DNA of 64,000 bases from UBA1543 sp964596375 (GCA_964596375.1 CAZQTO010000001.1:3977-67976), one strand, 5' to 3'; shown: positions 23,925 to 32,953, counted from the stretch's first letter. Program-made: numbers and translations. Notes: generated from the sequence alone by a model not told the origin.

Positions 23925-25123
23925 GTAATTTCATCCTCTCGATTCATAACTTCACTTACATAACGGGCAATCATGATTTCCTCATTTGCCGCAATGACCA
24001 GCACCGGAATAGCAGCATCTGATTTACTGATGAAGCCACTGGAAAGTCGGCCATCCTGAGTATTTCTTTCCGTATCAAGCGTCACACCCAGCACGGCAAG
24101 CTGGCTGACCGTCCTGCGGCGGATCTCACTGGCGTGTTCGCCGATGCCACCAGTGAACACGATAGCATCAACGTGACCAAGCGCCACGGCAAGGGCGGAC
24201 AGTGATTTTGCCAGCCGGTAGCAGAAGATATCAACAGCCAGAGTAGCCCGCTCATCGCCTGCCTCGTCGGCAGCCTGAAGCAGGATGCGCATATCATTGC
24301 TGCGTCCTGACAGGCCCAGCAGGCCCGATTGCCGGTTCAGTATATCGGTAATCTCCTGCAGTGATTTTCCGCTCTGACCTGCCACGAAGGCATGCAGGCC
24401 GGGGTCCACATCACCGCTGCGGGTACCCATGACCAGCCCTTCCAGCGGAGTCATACCCATCGTTGTATCCACACTGATGCCGCCGGCAATGGCCGTTGCG
24501 CTGCAACCATTGCCGAGATGTGCTGTCAGCAGTCGACAATCGCCAAATGCGCGTCCCAGAAGGGCTGCTGCTTCAAGGCCGACATAGTGGTGACTGGTGC
24601 CATGAAAGCCGTAGCGGCGAACACCATATTCACTGTACCAGCTGTAGGGGACGGCATACAGGCTTGCGTGCAGGGGCATGGCATGATGGAAGGCGGTATC
24701 GAAAACGGCGACATGCGGGATGGTGGGTAAAGAGCGCATCGCTGCCCGGATGCCCAGCAGGTTGGCCGGATTATGCAGCGGGGCAAGATGCGATATTGAT
24801 TCGATCTCTGCGATGACTGAAGCATCCAGCAGTGTCGGCTCAACGAAGCGCTCGCCACCATGCACGACACGATGCCCGACGGCCAAGATGCGGGTTTTGT
24901 CGATCATGCCAAACAGCAGCTCAAGCATCTGTTGCATGGCGCCAAGGTGATCGCTGGATGCAATTTCCAGACGCTGTACTTCGCCGCCGGATATATTCCA
25001 ACTCAGGGCCGCTTCCCGCTCACCCAGTCGATCGGCCATACCTTCGGCTAGTAGTCGTTCAGAAGGCATATCGATCAGCGCCATCTTGATGGAAGAGCTG
25101 CCGGTATTGATGACCAGAACCAT
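23921..25123 (-). CDS. ackA: Acetate kinase
   Basis: A 400-residue ASKHA-fold kinase. N-terminal VLVINTGSSSIKMALID is the phosphate-binding motif. HRVVHGGERF and GTSHHYVGLEAA are substrate-site blocks; MGMTPLEGLVMGTRSGDVDPG is the acetokinase signature. With Pta it makes ATP from acetyl phosphate or activates acetate. Start ATG 25123 has GAGG 9 bases upstream; the extra 16 residues of the longer frame do not match the family. First gene of the ackA-pta operon. Confidence 0.95.
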   Translation of the reverse strand: MVLVINTGSSSIKMALIDMPSERLLAEGMADRLGEREAALSWNISGGEVQRLEIASSDHLGAMQQMLELLFGMIDKTRILAVGHRVVHGGERFVEPTLLDASVIAEIESISHLAPLHNPANLLGIRAAMRSLPTIPHVAVFDTAFHHAMPLHASLYAVPYSWYSEYGVRRYGFHGTSHHYVGLEAAALLGRAFGDCRLLTAHLGNGCSATAIAGGISVDTTMGMTPLEGLVMGTRSGDVDPGLHAFVAGQSGKSLQEITDILNRQSGLLGLSGRSNDMRILLQAADEAGDERATLAVDIFCYRLAKSLSALAVALGHVDAIVFTGGIGEHASEIRRRTVSQLAVLGVTLDTERNTQDGRLSSGFISKSDAAIPVLVIAANEEIMIARYVSEVMNREDEIT

Positions 25124-25418
25124 TGAATTAAACCTCGGGGTTATGCATGTATCCTGCCGGGCCAGTGACACGACGTGCGCAGGCAGGCTGTCAAATCTTT
25201 ACAGTAAAGCAACTCGCCATGACCGGCCGGAGCGCTGCGACACTCAAATTGCATACTGCGCAAGTCTACTGTTTGCATGTTGGAATTGTAACGGCTTGTC
25301 GCTTAAGAGGATCATTCCGCAAAAAAATTCTTTATTGCTGATGCGTTGCCGTAGAGCGATCATGGTTTCACCCTCTATATATCTCGTCTTGTGCATTCAC
25401 ATTGCTTAGATTGCCAAC

Positions 25419-26687
25419 ATGGTGCATGAAACCAAACGCGGACTATGGTCGTGGGCTTTATACGACTGGGCCAACTCTGCCTTTGCAACAACCGTTATGG
25501 CCGGCTTTTTTCCGGTTTTCTTCAAGCATTACTGGGCTTCCGGTATGGCGGCAAGCGAAAGTACTTTCTGGCTTGGCATGGGCAATGGTGTCTCCGGTCT
25601 GATTGTGGCCCTGATTGCGCCCCTGCTGGGTGCTGTGGCTGATCGAGGAGGATTGAAAAAGGGTCTGCTGGTTTTTTTCACCCTGCTGGGTGTGGTGATG
25701 ACGGGCGGGCTGTATCTGGTCGGGGAGGGTATGTGGCAATGGGCGGGCATGCTGTATCTGTTGGCTGGTATTGGCTTTTCCGCCGGTAATGTGTTTTATG
25801 ATGCACTGTTGCCGGATGTGTCGGCCAAGCAGCATCTCGACCGAAATTCAGCACTTGGTTATGCCTTGGGATACCTTGGCGGAGGTATATTGTTTACCGC
25901 CAATGTGGCGGCAACGCTACATCCTGACTGGTTCGGCTTGACCGGAGCTGAGCAGGCGATGCGTCTGTCCTTTGCCAGTGTTGCTGTTTGGTGGCTGTTG
26001 TTCACCGTTCCCCTGATGCTTTGGGTGAAAGAGGATAAACCTGCCCAAGGTTCGACTATCGGGCCCGTGCTGCGCGACGGTATGCGCCAGTTTATGGACA
26101 CCTTCAGGCATATCCGCAGTCTGCGCACGGTTTGGATGTTCCTGATTGCCTATTGGTTGTATATCGATGGTGTGGGCACGATCGCCCGCATGGCGCTGGA
26201 TTACGGTATGGCGCTGGGTTTCGACACCAGCGTGTTGATTTCGGCTCTGCTTATCACCCAGTTTGTCGCCTTTCCGGCCGCCGTGCTGTTCGGGCGTATC
26301 GGTGAGCGCTACGGAGCGCGTTCCGGCATTCTGATCGGCATTGCGGTCTATGCCATCCTTTGCGTGTGGAGCATGTTTATGCGCGAGGCACATGATTTCT
26401 ACTGGCTTGCCGCGGTTTCAGGTCTGGTTATGGGTGGTGTGCAATCGCTCAGCCGTTCCCTGTTTGCGAGCCTGATTCCGCATGGTCAGGCGGGTGAGTT
26501 TTTCGGTTTTTACAATATGATGGGCAAGTTCGCCGCCATTCTCGGGCCGCTGCTGATGGGACTGGTCAGCCTGACGACTGGCAGTAACCGATTGAGCGTG
26601 CTGGCCGTGTTGCTGCTGTTTGTGGCTGGTGGTGCGATGTTACTGCGCGTGCGTATTTCGGAGCAGGAGGTAAGGGGAAATTCATGA
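25419..26687 (+). CDS. MFS transporter of the UMF1 (Atg22-like) family
   Basis: A 422-residue integral membrane protein with about 12 helices. The N-terminal LWSWALYDWANSAFATTVM is the signature of the UMF1 / Atg22 branch of the major facilitator superfamily, which in fungi exports amino acids from the vacuole. The bacterial substrate is not known. A cytoplasmic loop of about 45 residues falls in the middle (near 190-230). The gene has no clear ribosome binding site before its ATG. Its end overlaps the next gene by 4 bases. Confidence 0.85.
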   Translation: MVHETKRGLWSWALYDWANSAFATTVMAGFFPVFFKHYWASGMAASESTFWLGMGNGVSGLIVALIAPLLGAVADRGGLKKGLLVFFTLLGVVMTGGLYLVGEGMWQWAGMLYLLAGIGFSAGNVFYDALLPDVSAKQHLDRNSALGYALGYLGGGILFTANVAATLHPDWFGLTGAEQAMRLSFASVAVWWLLFTVPLMLWVKEDKPAQGSTIGPVLRDGMRQFMDTFRHIRSLRTVWMFLIAYWLYIDGVGTIARMALDYGMALGFDTSVLISALLITQFVAFPAAVLFGRIGERYGARSGILIGIAVYAILCVWSMFMREAHDFYWLAAVSGLVMGGVQSLSRSLFASLIPHGQAGEFFGFYNMMGKFAAILGPLLMGLVSLTTGSNRLSVLAVLLLFVAGGAMLLRVRISEQEVRGNS

Positions 26688-27058
26688 ATGAACAATTGAA
26701 CAGGGTGGCCCGCAATCTTGGCGTGAGTGATATGCAACGCCACATCCTTTTGTGCTGCGATCAAACTAAGCCAAAGTGCTCAAGTCGGGAGAAAAGCCTT
26801 GAATCCTGGGAATATCTGAAGGCGCGTTTGAATGAGTTGGGCCTGAACGGCAAGGGCGGCATCTACCGCACCAAAGCCAACTGTTTGCAGGTTTGCATCA
26901 GTGGTCCGATTGCCGTCGTTTATCCCGAAGGGGTGTGGTATCACTCATGCACGCCCGAAGTGCTGGAGAAAATTATTCAGCAACATTTTCTTGGTGGTAA
27001 GGTGGTTGCTGAATTCGCATTCATGACGCATCCGCTTTCCAGCGAAGCTAAGGGTTAA
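26684..27058 (+). CDS. Thioredoxin-like [2Fe-2S] ferredoxin
   Basis: A 124-residue protein of the thioredoxin-fold ferredoxin group. Cysteines at 24/25, 32, 67 and 71 give the C-x(6-7)-C ... C-x3-C ligand pattern, with the diagnostic ANCLQVCISGPIAVVYPEG block and a later C89. Related to the (2Fe-2S) ferredoxins of Aquifex and nitrogen fixers, where it serves as a low-potential electron carrier; the partner here is unknown. It overlaps the UMF1 transporter by ATGA, so the two are translated together. Confidence 0.85.
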   Translation: MNEQLNRVARNLGVSDMQRHILLCCDQTKPKCSSREKSLESWEYLKARLNELGLNGKGGIYRTKANCLQVCISGPIAVVYPEGVWYHSCTPEVLEKIIQQHFLGGKVVAEFAFMTHPLSSEAKG

Positions 27059-27104
27059 TACGAAGCCTCAAACAATGACCTGGCGCTCAATCGCCTGGTA
27101 GTAC

Positions 27105-27455
27105 TTATTCCTTGGTTTTTTTGTCTGCCGTGGTGGTATCCTCAAAACCGAAGCGCTGGATGGCTTTCACCCTCCCGGATTCATCGTAGAAGATTTCCAC
27201 GCGGTGCTGGTATTTCTCGCCTGTATCGGGGTTGTCGTAGTCTTCCATGTAAATGGCGCGGTTGGGATGCAGGTCATCCTTAAGCACTGGGGTGCCGATC
27301 AGCGACTCGACCTGAAAACGGCTGTCGCCTACGTGAAGGTCAGCGATTTTTTCCGGTTTGAGCACATTGCCCTGCTGGGTGACGGATTTCATGCATGCTG
27401 TCAGCGGTAGCAGGAATGCAATGACGGTAATAATTCTCAGGAAAGAACGATTCAT
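27105..27455 (-). CDS. bamE: Outer membrane assembly lipoprotein BamE
   Basis: A 116-residue lipoprotein with lipobox LTAC (Cys 21). The SmpA/OmlA fold is recognised by PEKIADLHVGDSRFQVESLIGTP and by VEIFYDESGRVKAIQRF. BamE stabilises the BamA-BamD core of the barrel-assembly machine in the outer membrane. It overlaps hldD by 4 bases, so it is the last gene of a leftward operon with hldD, an HhH protein and a pentapeptide protein. Confidence 0.85.
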   Translation of the reverse strand: MNRSFLRIITVIAFLLPLTACMKSVTQQGNVLKPEKIADLHVGDSRFQVESLIGTPVLKDDLHPNRAIYMEDYDNPDTGEKYQHRVEIFYDESGRVKAIQRFGFEDTTTADKKTKE

Positions 27456-28399
27456 GCGATGGCCTCGACGGGTTCATGATGGTTTTTCTCCAGCAGGCTG
27501 ATGTATTCGGCCATACCTTCCTCCAGCGACCATTGCGACTCCCAGCCAAGCAGGTCACGGGTGGCTCCCATCTCCGCTTCGGTATGGTTCTGGTAGAAAT
27601 CATAGGGGTTGTCGATGAAGTCGACTTCTAACTTCTGGTTCAACAGCGTTTCCAGATTCTGCACGATATCATTGAAGCAACGGGCCTTGCCGGAACCGAC
27701 ATTGCACACGCCTGAACGCGGAGCTTCGAGTGCGGCAAGGTTGGCAGCAATAACATCGCGAATATAGACGAAATCGCGCTGCTGCTCGCCATGCTTGAAC
27801 AGGCGTGGTTGCTTGCCGGCTTTGATCTGATTGTACAACTGCAGAATCATCGAGGCTGTCCTGCCCTTGTGTGCTTCGCCAGGACCGTAAACATTGAAAT
27901 AGCGCAGGCCGATAACGACGGACGGGTGACGGTCGTACCAGCGCCGGGCAATGCGATCCATGGAGAGCTTGGAAAAGCCATAGATATTGGCTGCGTCTTC
28001 CTGTCCATCAACCGTGTTGGGTGCCGGAGCGTTGCCGTAGGTGGCTGCAGAAGATGCGTAAATCAAACGAGTGCCCGAGAAACAGCTTGCCTCCAGCATG
28101 GCGGCAAAAGCATTGGTATTGATCTCCAGCATGCGCCGCTGGTCGAGTACCGTAGTGTCGGAAATGGCACCCTGATGCAGGATGGCTGAAAAAGCCCCAT
28201 CGGCTATCTCATCGAGCAGCGAGCCATCGCTGATGCATCCGGCACGCACCTCACAATCCACATGCAAAAGGTTTTTCCAGTCGCCAAAGCTGAAATCATC
28301 CAGCACGACGACATCAACCCCCGGTCGTTTGACCAGAGCAGCAGCCAGATTGGCGCCGATAAAGCCGGCACCGCCGGTAATCAGTATGCGTTCGCTCAT
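27452..28399 (-). CDS. hldD: ADP-L-glycero-D-manno-heptose 6-epimerase
   Basis: A 315-residue short-chain dehydrogenase/epimerase. GGAGFIGANLAAAL binds NADP, and the YGFSK pair (Tyr and Lys of YxxxK) is catalytic. LRYFNVYGPGEAHKGRTAS is the HldD-specific block. It makes ADP-L-glycero-D-manno-heptose for the inner core of LPS. Start ATG 28399 follows AGGAAG. It overlaps both neighbours by 4 bases. The other heptose genes, rfaE2 and gmhA, are 10-13 kb away. Confidence 0.93.
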   Translation of the reverse strand: MSERILITGGAGFIGANLAAALVKRPGVDVVVLDDFSFGDWKNLLHVDCEVRAGCISDGSLLDEIADGAFSAILHQGAISDTTVLDQRRMLEINTNAFAAMLEASCFSGTRLIYASSAATYGNAPAPNTVDGQEDAANIYGFSKLSMDRIARRWYDRHPSVVIGLRYFNVYGPGEAHKGRTASMILQLYNQIKAGKQPRLFKHGEQQRDFVYIRDVIAANLAALEAPRSGVCNVGSGKARCFNDIVQNLETLLNQKLEVDFIDNPYDFYQNHTEAEMGATRDLLGWESQWSLEEGMAEYISLLEKNHHEPVEAIA

Positions 28400-28812
28400 T
28401 GCTCTTCCTGTTCTTTGTCGTTGTGCCACCCTGCCTGTAGCCCCGCCAGAGCACGGCTGGTAGCGGCATTGCAAATGGTATAGCCCATATGGGCGTTGAT
28501 GCGTTCGCTCAATTCATCGGCAGGAAGATTCAGCGCATCCTGCTCTCCAAGTCCCGCTTCAACCATCAGGCGAGCCATCCAGCTGCCAAGGCCCGGCAGG
28601 CGGGATATGCGCACGATGGCAATCAGTTCGCGGCACCTTTCCACTGAAAATTGATTCCCGCTGGCATGCGCCAATTCATCCGCATTGGCCTCAACAAGGC
28701 TATCGAGCGAGCGGCACAGCAGCTTTAGAATCATCCATTCACTCTCAGAGGCGAATGGCTTGTCTTCGTGCAGCGGGAAGGTGCCCGGGAGGGATTTTAG
28801 TTGAGCTGTCAT
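28396..28812 (-). CDS. Helix-hairpin-helix (DUF4332-like) protein
   Basis: A 138-residue protein. The centre and C-terminal part, with SRLPGLGSWMARLMVEAGLG and DALNLPADELSERINA, has the helix-hairpin-helix look of DUF4332 and related DNA-binding modules. No nuclease or other domain is seen. ATG 28812 directly follows an in-frame TTG. It is placed between the pentapeptide gene and hldD with an ATGA overlap to hldD. Role unknown. Confidence 0.5.
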   Translation of the reverse strand: MTAQLKSLPGTFPLHEDKPFASESEWMILKLLCRSLDSLVEANADELAHASGNQFSVERCRELIAIVRISRLPGLGSWMARLMVEAGLGEQDALNLPADELSERINAHMGYTICNAATSRALAGLQAGWHNDKEQEEQ

Positions 28813-28821
28813 CAATAGTCC

Positions 28822-29136
28822 TTAATCAACGTAGGCTGTCGGTCCGGTGATGTAAGCGCCTTTCAGGCCCCACTTCAGTATCTTGGCCAGCATGCGGTTG
28901 GAGCCGGCAAGATTGGCGTTGCGCAGCCTTGCGCCACGCATATCGGCATCGTACAGATTGGCATTGGAGAGGTCTGCGCCGCGTAAGTCGGCTTTGCGCA
29001 AATCACTACCGGAAAGGTTGGCGCCCTTCAGCTGTGCCTTGCTCAGATCCTGGCCGGAAAGATCGATGCCGGACAGATTTTGCCCTGCCAGACTGCGTCC
29101 TTCCCTGACAGCTAAAATAACTTCCTTCGCATCCAT
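28822..29136 (-). CDS. Pentapeptide-repeat protein
   Basis: A 104-residue protein. From about residue 16 to 80 it holds some 12 A(D/N)LXX-type repeats (NLSGI DLSGQ DLSKA QLKGA NLSGS DLRKA DLRGA), which form a right-handed square helix. A basic C-terminal segment ends in GPTAYVD. Pentapeptide proteins can mimic DNA (Qnr, MfpA), but most small ones are unassigned. Start ATG 29136 has AAGGAGG 5 bases upstream. First gene of the leftward group ending in bamE. Confidence 0.85.
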   Translation of the reverse strand: MDAKEVILAVREGRSLAGQNLSGIDLSGQDLSKAQLKGANLSGSDLRKADLRGADLSNANLYDADMRGARLRNANLAGSNRMLAKILKWGLKGAYITGPTAYVD

Positions 29137-29388
29137 ACCACCCTCCTTGTTGTGCACCAGCCACTGCATAAGTGCCGCCGTGCCCCGTATACGTTTCGAT
29201 GTCACGGATGGTACGATGCCAAGGTAATATCGCAAGTGCTTTGCCTCTTATAGCGTTCATCAGGCGTGCTAACGCTTCTATGAGTTATAAAGGTTGCCCG
29301 ATCACCAACCCCTTGGAGAATTTCCCGCTCGCCACCGATATGCGGAAGCCTTAGCCTGTCGATTATCAGTCAAAATCATGGAGTAAAC

Positions 29389-30027
29389 GTGAAGGTTGAT
29401 ATTCTCACACCGGTGCACCCTGAATGGGAGGCCACCACAGACATCATTGCTATGGTCTATCGCAAGGCTTATGGGGCACGTCTGAGCTCGTTTATGCCCT
29501 ACTTGCTGAAGGTAGCCGGGCCACAGGGGGCCTTCAGAGCCATTGTCGGCATCCGCAACGCTGCCGAAGGCCCATTGTTTCTTGAAACCTATCTCGATGA
29601 ACCTATAGAGCAGGCCATTGCAGCCAGGACAGGCGAGACCGTGGACCGCAACTGCATTGTTGAAATCGGCAATCTGGCCGAATCCAGACCCGGTGATGCC
29701 AGATTGGGCATTATCGCCAGCACCATGTACCTGCACACGCTGGGTTATCGTTGGGTCGTATTCACTGCCGTGCCGCAGTTACTCAATGCCTTCAAACGTC
29801 TGGGTATGGAGCCGGCGCCCATGGTTGCCGCAAACCCGGAACGCCTGCCGGAAGACCAGCGCGCGCTCTGGGGAAGCTATTATGACGAGCGGCCGATGGT
29901 TTGCCTGGGTGATATCGCCGCCGGCTTCGACAGCCTGAGGGATTTCGACAACACCTGGTTGGGGGCCAAAGCCTTGGCGGACAGGGAGTTGGAGGCCAAT
30001 TTGGGGTCGGTTCAAAGCAGCATCTGA
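29389..30027 (+). CDS. Thermostable-hemolysin family protein (GNAT-like)
   Basis: A 212-residue protein of the family named after the Vibrio thermostable direct-like hemolysin (T_hemolysin). Hallmarks are an early AYGARLSSFMPYLL, EQAIAARTG and CIVEIGNLAESRPG, followed by a GNAT-like half. In spite of its name the family looks like an acyltransferase and often sits beside acyl-CoA ligase genes; none is adjacent here, though one is at 36336. It starts with GTG after GGAG. Standalone, upstream of arsS. The hemolysin label should not be read as function. Confidence 0.75.
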   Translation: MKVDILTPVHPEWEATTDIIAMVYRKAYGARLSSFMPYLLKVAGPQGAFRAIVGIRNAAEGPLFLETYLDEPIEQAIAARTGETVDRNCIVEIGNLAESRPGDARLGIIASTMYLHTLGYRWVVFTAVPQLLNAFKRLGMEPAPMVAANPERLPEDQRALWGSYYDERPMVCLGDIAAGFDSLRDFDNTWLGAKALADRELEANLGSVQSSI

Positions 30028-30138
30028 CTCACGTTTTTCTGGGAACGATGAAGCAGTAAGAAATTGGATGTGTGTTCGACTACGTCATCATTAAGCTCTG
30101 CATTCACGGACTGAGCTGTTTTCGGGAGAGAAGAAGAC

Positions 30139-31104
30139 ATGCATGCAACATTGCCTTTACTGGAAGCAACCGATTTTCCACCGCTGCATCGCGGTGAGCT
30201 GGAGACGTTGCAGGTCAATCTCGGCTATCTGTGCAACCAGAGTTGTCTGCATTGCCATGTGAATGCCGGACCGCGCCGTAAAGAGATCATGGATGAGCAG
30301 ACAGTTGCGATCATCCTCGATTATCTGGCGTCCGCAAATGTTAAGACCCTTGACCTGACCGGTGGGGCACCGGAGATGAATCCGCATTTTCGCCATTTGG
30401 TGAGCGAGGCGAGACAGCTTGGCGTGCGTGTAATTGACCGCTGCAACCTGACCATCCTCGAGGAGGAGGGGTACAATGATATGGCAGCCTTCCTTGCCGC
30501 ACAGCGTGTTGAGGTCGTGGCATCTTTACCCTGTTACCAGAGCGATAATGTCGATGCACAGCGCGGCAAAGGAACGTTCGACACCAGTATCCGGGCGCTC
30601 AAACGGTTGAATGATTTGGGCTATGGAGTTGAGAATTCGGGACTCAAGCTGACGCTGGTTTACAATCCGCAGGGGGCCAGGCTTCCACCGTCTCAGGCGG
30701 AGTTGGAAGCAGCCTATAAACGAGAACTTCATCTGCGTTTCGGTATCGTTTTCAATCATTTGTTTACCATTACCAATATGCCCATCCAGCGCTTTGGAAG
30801 TACGCTTATTTCTCATGGAGAATTCGGCAGTTACATGCAATTGCTTAAAGAAGCTTATAGTGAGGAAAACCTGTCGGGTGTGATGTGTCGGAGCCTGATA
30901 AGCATTGACTGGCAGGGCTATGTGTATGACTGCGATTTTAATCAAATGTTGAATCTTCCGATGCGTGAACAGGGTGGCAATCGAACCCATCTGCGTGAGT
31001 TGATGCATCAGGATATTACGGGCCGACCAATTGTCGTCATGGACCACTGCTACGGCTGCACTGCCGGTCAGGGTTCCAGTTGTGGTGGAGCTTTGGATGA
31101 ATAG
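30139..31104 (+). CDS. arsS: Arsenosugar biosynthesis radical SAM protein ArsS
   Basis: A 321-residue radical SAM enzyme. C32-x3-C36-x2-C39 in LGYLCNQSCLHCHVNAGP binds the 4Fe-4S cluster. The C-terminal DUF3641-type part has DCDFNQMLNLP and ends with HCYGCTAGQGSSCGG, a cysteine-rich site. The family attaches the 5'-deoxyadenosyl group to dimethylarsenite on the way to arsenosugars. GGGAGAGAAGAAG lies before the ATG. It is followed after 42 bases by arsM, its usual partner. No arsR gene is nearby. Confidence 0.92.
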   Translation: MHATLPLLEATDFPPLHRGELETLQVNLGYLCNQSCLHCHVNAGPRRKEIMDEQTVAIILDYLASANVKTLDLTGGAPEMNPHFRHLVSEARQLGVRVIDRCNLTILEEEGYNDMAAFLAAQRVEVVASLPCYQSDNVDAQRGKGTFDTSIRALKRLNDLGYGVENSGLKLTLVYNPQGARLPPSQAELEAAYKRELHLRFGIVFNHLFTITNMPIQRFGSTLISHGEFGSYMQLLKEAYSEENLSGVMCRSLISIDWQGYVYDCDFNQMLNLPMREQGGNRTHLRELMHQDITGRPIVVMDHCYGCTAGQGSSCGGALDE

Positions 31105-31146
31105 GTTTTTCGATAAGCATGATTTGAATGTTGAAGGGGAAACAAT

Positions 31147-31968
31147 ATGAGTGTTGAAGCCGATGCAGTACGAAGCCATGTGCGTAAAAGTTATGAGCAG
31201 GTAGCCGAGGCCAGCAATCAGGGGAGTTGTTGTGGTGAGGCATCAAGCTGCTGCGGGGTTTCCGACGATGCAGCTATCAATACCCTTATTTCAACGCGTC
31301 TCGGCTATAGCGAAGGCGATTTGGCCAAGGTTCCTGAAGGCGCCGATATGGGCCTGGGTTGCGGTAATCCGCGCGCCATTGCATCGCTATGCGAGGGTGA
31401 GGTGGTTGTCGATCTTGGCAGTGGCGGTGGTTTCGATGCTTTTCTCGCAGCACATGAGGTCGGTTTATCCGGCCATGTGATTGGCGTGGATATGACGCCG
31501 ACCATGCTGTCCAAGGCGCGGGCCAATGCCGAAAAGGGGAAGTTTGCCAACGTCGAATTCCGTCTTGGCGAAATCGAGCATTTGCCGCTAGCGGATAACA
31601 CGGCCGATATCATCATCTCCAATTGCGTGATCAATCTGTCGCCGCACAAGGAGCAGGTATTCCGTGATGCGTTTCGTGTGCTTAAGCCGGGTGGACGCCT
31701 GGCTATTTCCGATGTTGTGGCTACCGCAGAGATGCCTGAGGAGATGAAGAACGATCCGATGCTGCACGCAGGCTGTATGGCGGGAGCCTCATTGATCGGC
31801 GATATCGAAGCAATGATGCAGACAGCCGGTTTCGAGAAGATTCGCATTGTACCCAAGGATGATTCACGCGAGTTCATCCGCGATTGGGCTCCGGGGCGTG
31901 GTGTGGAGGATTATGTGGTCTCCGCCTGCATCGAGGCCGTCAAACCGTCCAAATCCTGTTGTTGCTAG
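31147..31968 (+). CDS. arsM: Arsenite S-adenosylmethionine methyltransferase
   Basis: A 273-residue class I methyltransferase. The SAM-binding motif is DLGSGGGFDAF (90-100). C73 (GLGCGNP), C160 (ISNCVINL) and C210 (LHAGCMAG) are the three conserved As(III)-binding cysteines of ArsM. Extra Cys pairs at 28/29 and 35/36 and the terminal SCCC fit arsenic binding. It methylates arsenite. GAAGGGGAAACAAT precedes the ATG. Placed after arsS, it completes the first two steps of arsenosugar formation. Confidence 0.93.
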   Translation: MSVEADAVRSHVRKSYEQVAEASNQGSCCGEASSCCGVSDDAAINTLISTRLGYSEGDLAKVPEGADMGLGCGNPRAIASLCEGEVVVDLGSGGGFDAFLAAHEVGLSGHVIGVDMTPTMLSKARANAEKGKFANVEFRLGEIEHLPLADNTADIIISNCVINLSPHKEQVFRDAFRVLKPGGRLAISDVVATAEMPEEMKNDPMLHAGCMAGASLIGDIEAMMQTAGFEKIRIVPKDDSREFIRDWAPGRGVEDYVVSACIEAVKPSKSCCC

Positions 31969-31980
31969 GTTTCTTGTCTT

Positions 31981-32256
31981 CTAGGTATCGAAGGATGAGC
32001 CGGAGGTAATCTTTTGCAGTGAACGCCGAATTGCATCGCGGTCAGTATCGGAAAGCGAAGGCATATCTGACATCTCCCTATCCTGAAGGCGCCTGAGAAC
32101 ATCGCGCAGCAGCTCCATTTCATGCTTGCATAGACGACAGGGACTGCACATGGCCAGATGCAAGCGCAGGCGCAGACCCTCGAAGAAAGATAAAGGTCGT
32201 TCCAGCGCATCGGATGCCAGTCGTGTAGCCAGCTTGCATGCATGATCGTTATTCAT
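31981..32256 (-). CDS. Zinc-binding anti-sigma factor
   Basis: A 91-residue protein with H33-x3-C37-x2-C40 (HLAMCSPC), the core of the zinc-binding anti-sigma (ZAS / zf-HC2) fold, and a helical C-terminus. It overlaps the upstream sigma-factor gene by 8 bases and is without a membrane segment, so it is likely a soluble inhibitor of that sigma factor. ZAS proteins often sense redox or metal stress through the Cys ligands. The end lies 13 bases from the end of arsM, tail to tail. An in-frame ATG at 32268 is an alternative start. Confidence 0.75.
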   Translation of the reverse strand: MNNDHACKLATRLASDALERPLSFFEGLRLRLHLAMCSPCRLCKHEMELLRDVLRRLQDREMSDMPSLSDTDRDAIRRSLQKITSGSSFDT

Positions 32257-32836
32257 CTTTATTCCCATTACCAAACCAGTTTTTCTCCAGGCAGTTGCGC
32301 AGGGCAAGCCGTGCGCGGTGCATGATGACATGCAGATTGGTCGGGCTTATGTCGCAACTGTTACAAACGCTTTGCGTATCCTCGCCATTCATTTCGCGCA
32401 GGGTGAATACATGCTTTTGAATATCCGGAAGAGCGCCAACACAGCCTTGCAAGACCTTGGAGAACTGCCGGTTGCTGGATAAAGCTTCCGGATCGTCGTG
32501 CCATCCCTGTGGCGGTTGATTCCAATGGCCGGTGTGATCGAAGAATGTGCTGGTCGGATCGGTTTCCAGGGACTCGGACAGTTGTCGCGTACGGATTTCC
32601 TTGCGCACATGATCGATAATTTTGTGCTTCATAATGCCGACCAGCCAGGTGCGTAGCGAGGAATCGCCATGAAAGCTGGCTTTCCAGGCTGCAATCAAGG
32701 TCTCCTGCACCATATCGCGAGCGAGTTCCTCGCTGGACAGCCGGAACAGCGCGTAGCGATACAGGTAGTCGCCATGCTCTTTGAGCCAAAGATCGACATC
32801 CTGATCGGAGTTGCCCGTTTTTTGCCTGTCTGTCAT
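32249..32836 (-). CDS. ECF-type RNA polymerase sigma factor
   Basis: A 195-residue sigma-70-family protein. Region 2 has YLYRYALFRLSSEELARDMVQ with ETLIAAWKA, then the DHVRK helix; region 4 has QKHVFTLREMNGEDTQSV and NLHVIMHRARLALR. No region 1 or 3, so it is an ECF sigma. It resembles the group with sigma-70-family RNA polymerase sigma factors paired with zf-HC2 anti-sigmas. Start ATG 32836 is chosen to match family length; no strong ribosome binding site precedes it. Divergent from the fatty acid oxidation operon. Confidence 0.85.
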   Translation of the reverse strand: MTDRQKTGNSDQDVDLWLKEHGDYLYRYALFRLSSEELARDMVQETLIAAWKASFHGDSSLRTWLVGIMKHKIIDHVRKEIRTRQLSESLETDPTSTFFDHTGHWNQPPQGWHDDPEALSSNRQFSKVLQGCVGALPDIQKHVFTLREMNGEDTQSVCNSCDISPTNLHVIMHRARLALRNCLEKNWFGNGNKDE

Positions 32837-32953
32837 ACAGCCATGCTGCCACTGGATGTTCTGCTGACAACGTGTTTTAGCGCTTGGCTGTACTGAATCA
32901 GGCTTGCTAAAGCGCCTGTTTTGAACTACTTCTAAACAAAGGAGTACGAATTC

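Noticed and set aside
29389..30027. A true hemolysin toxin
   Set aside because: The family name is historical; the sequence looks like a cytoplasmic GNAT-type enzyme and has no export signal.
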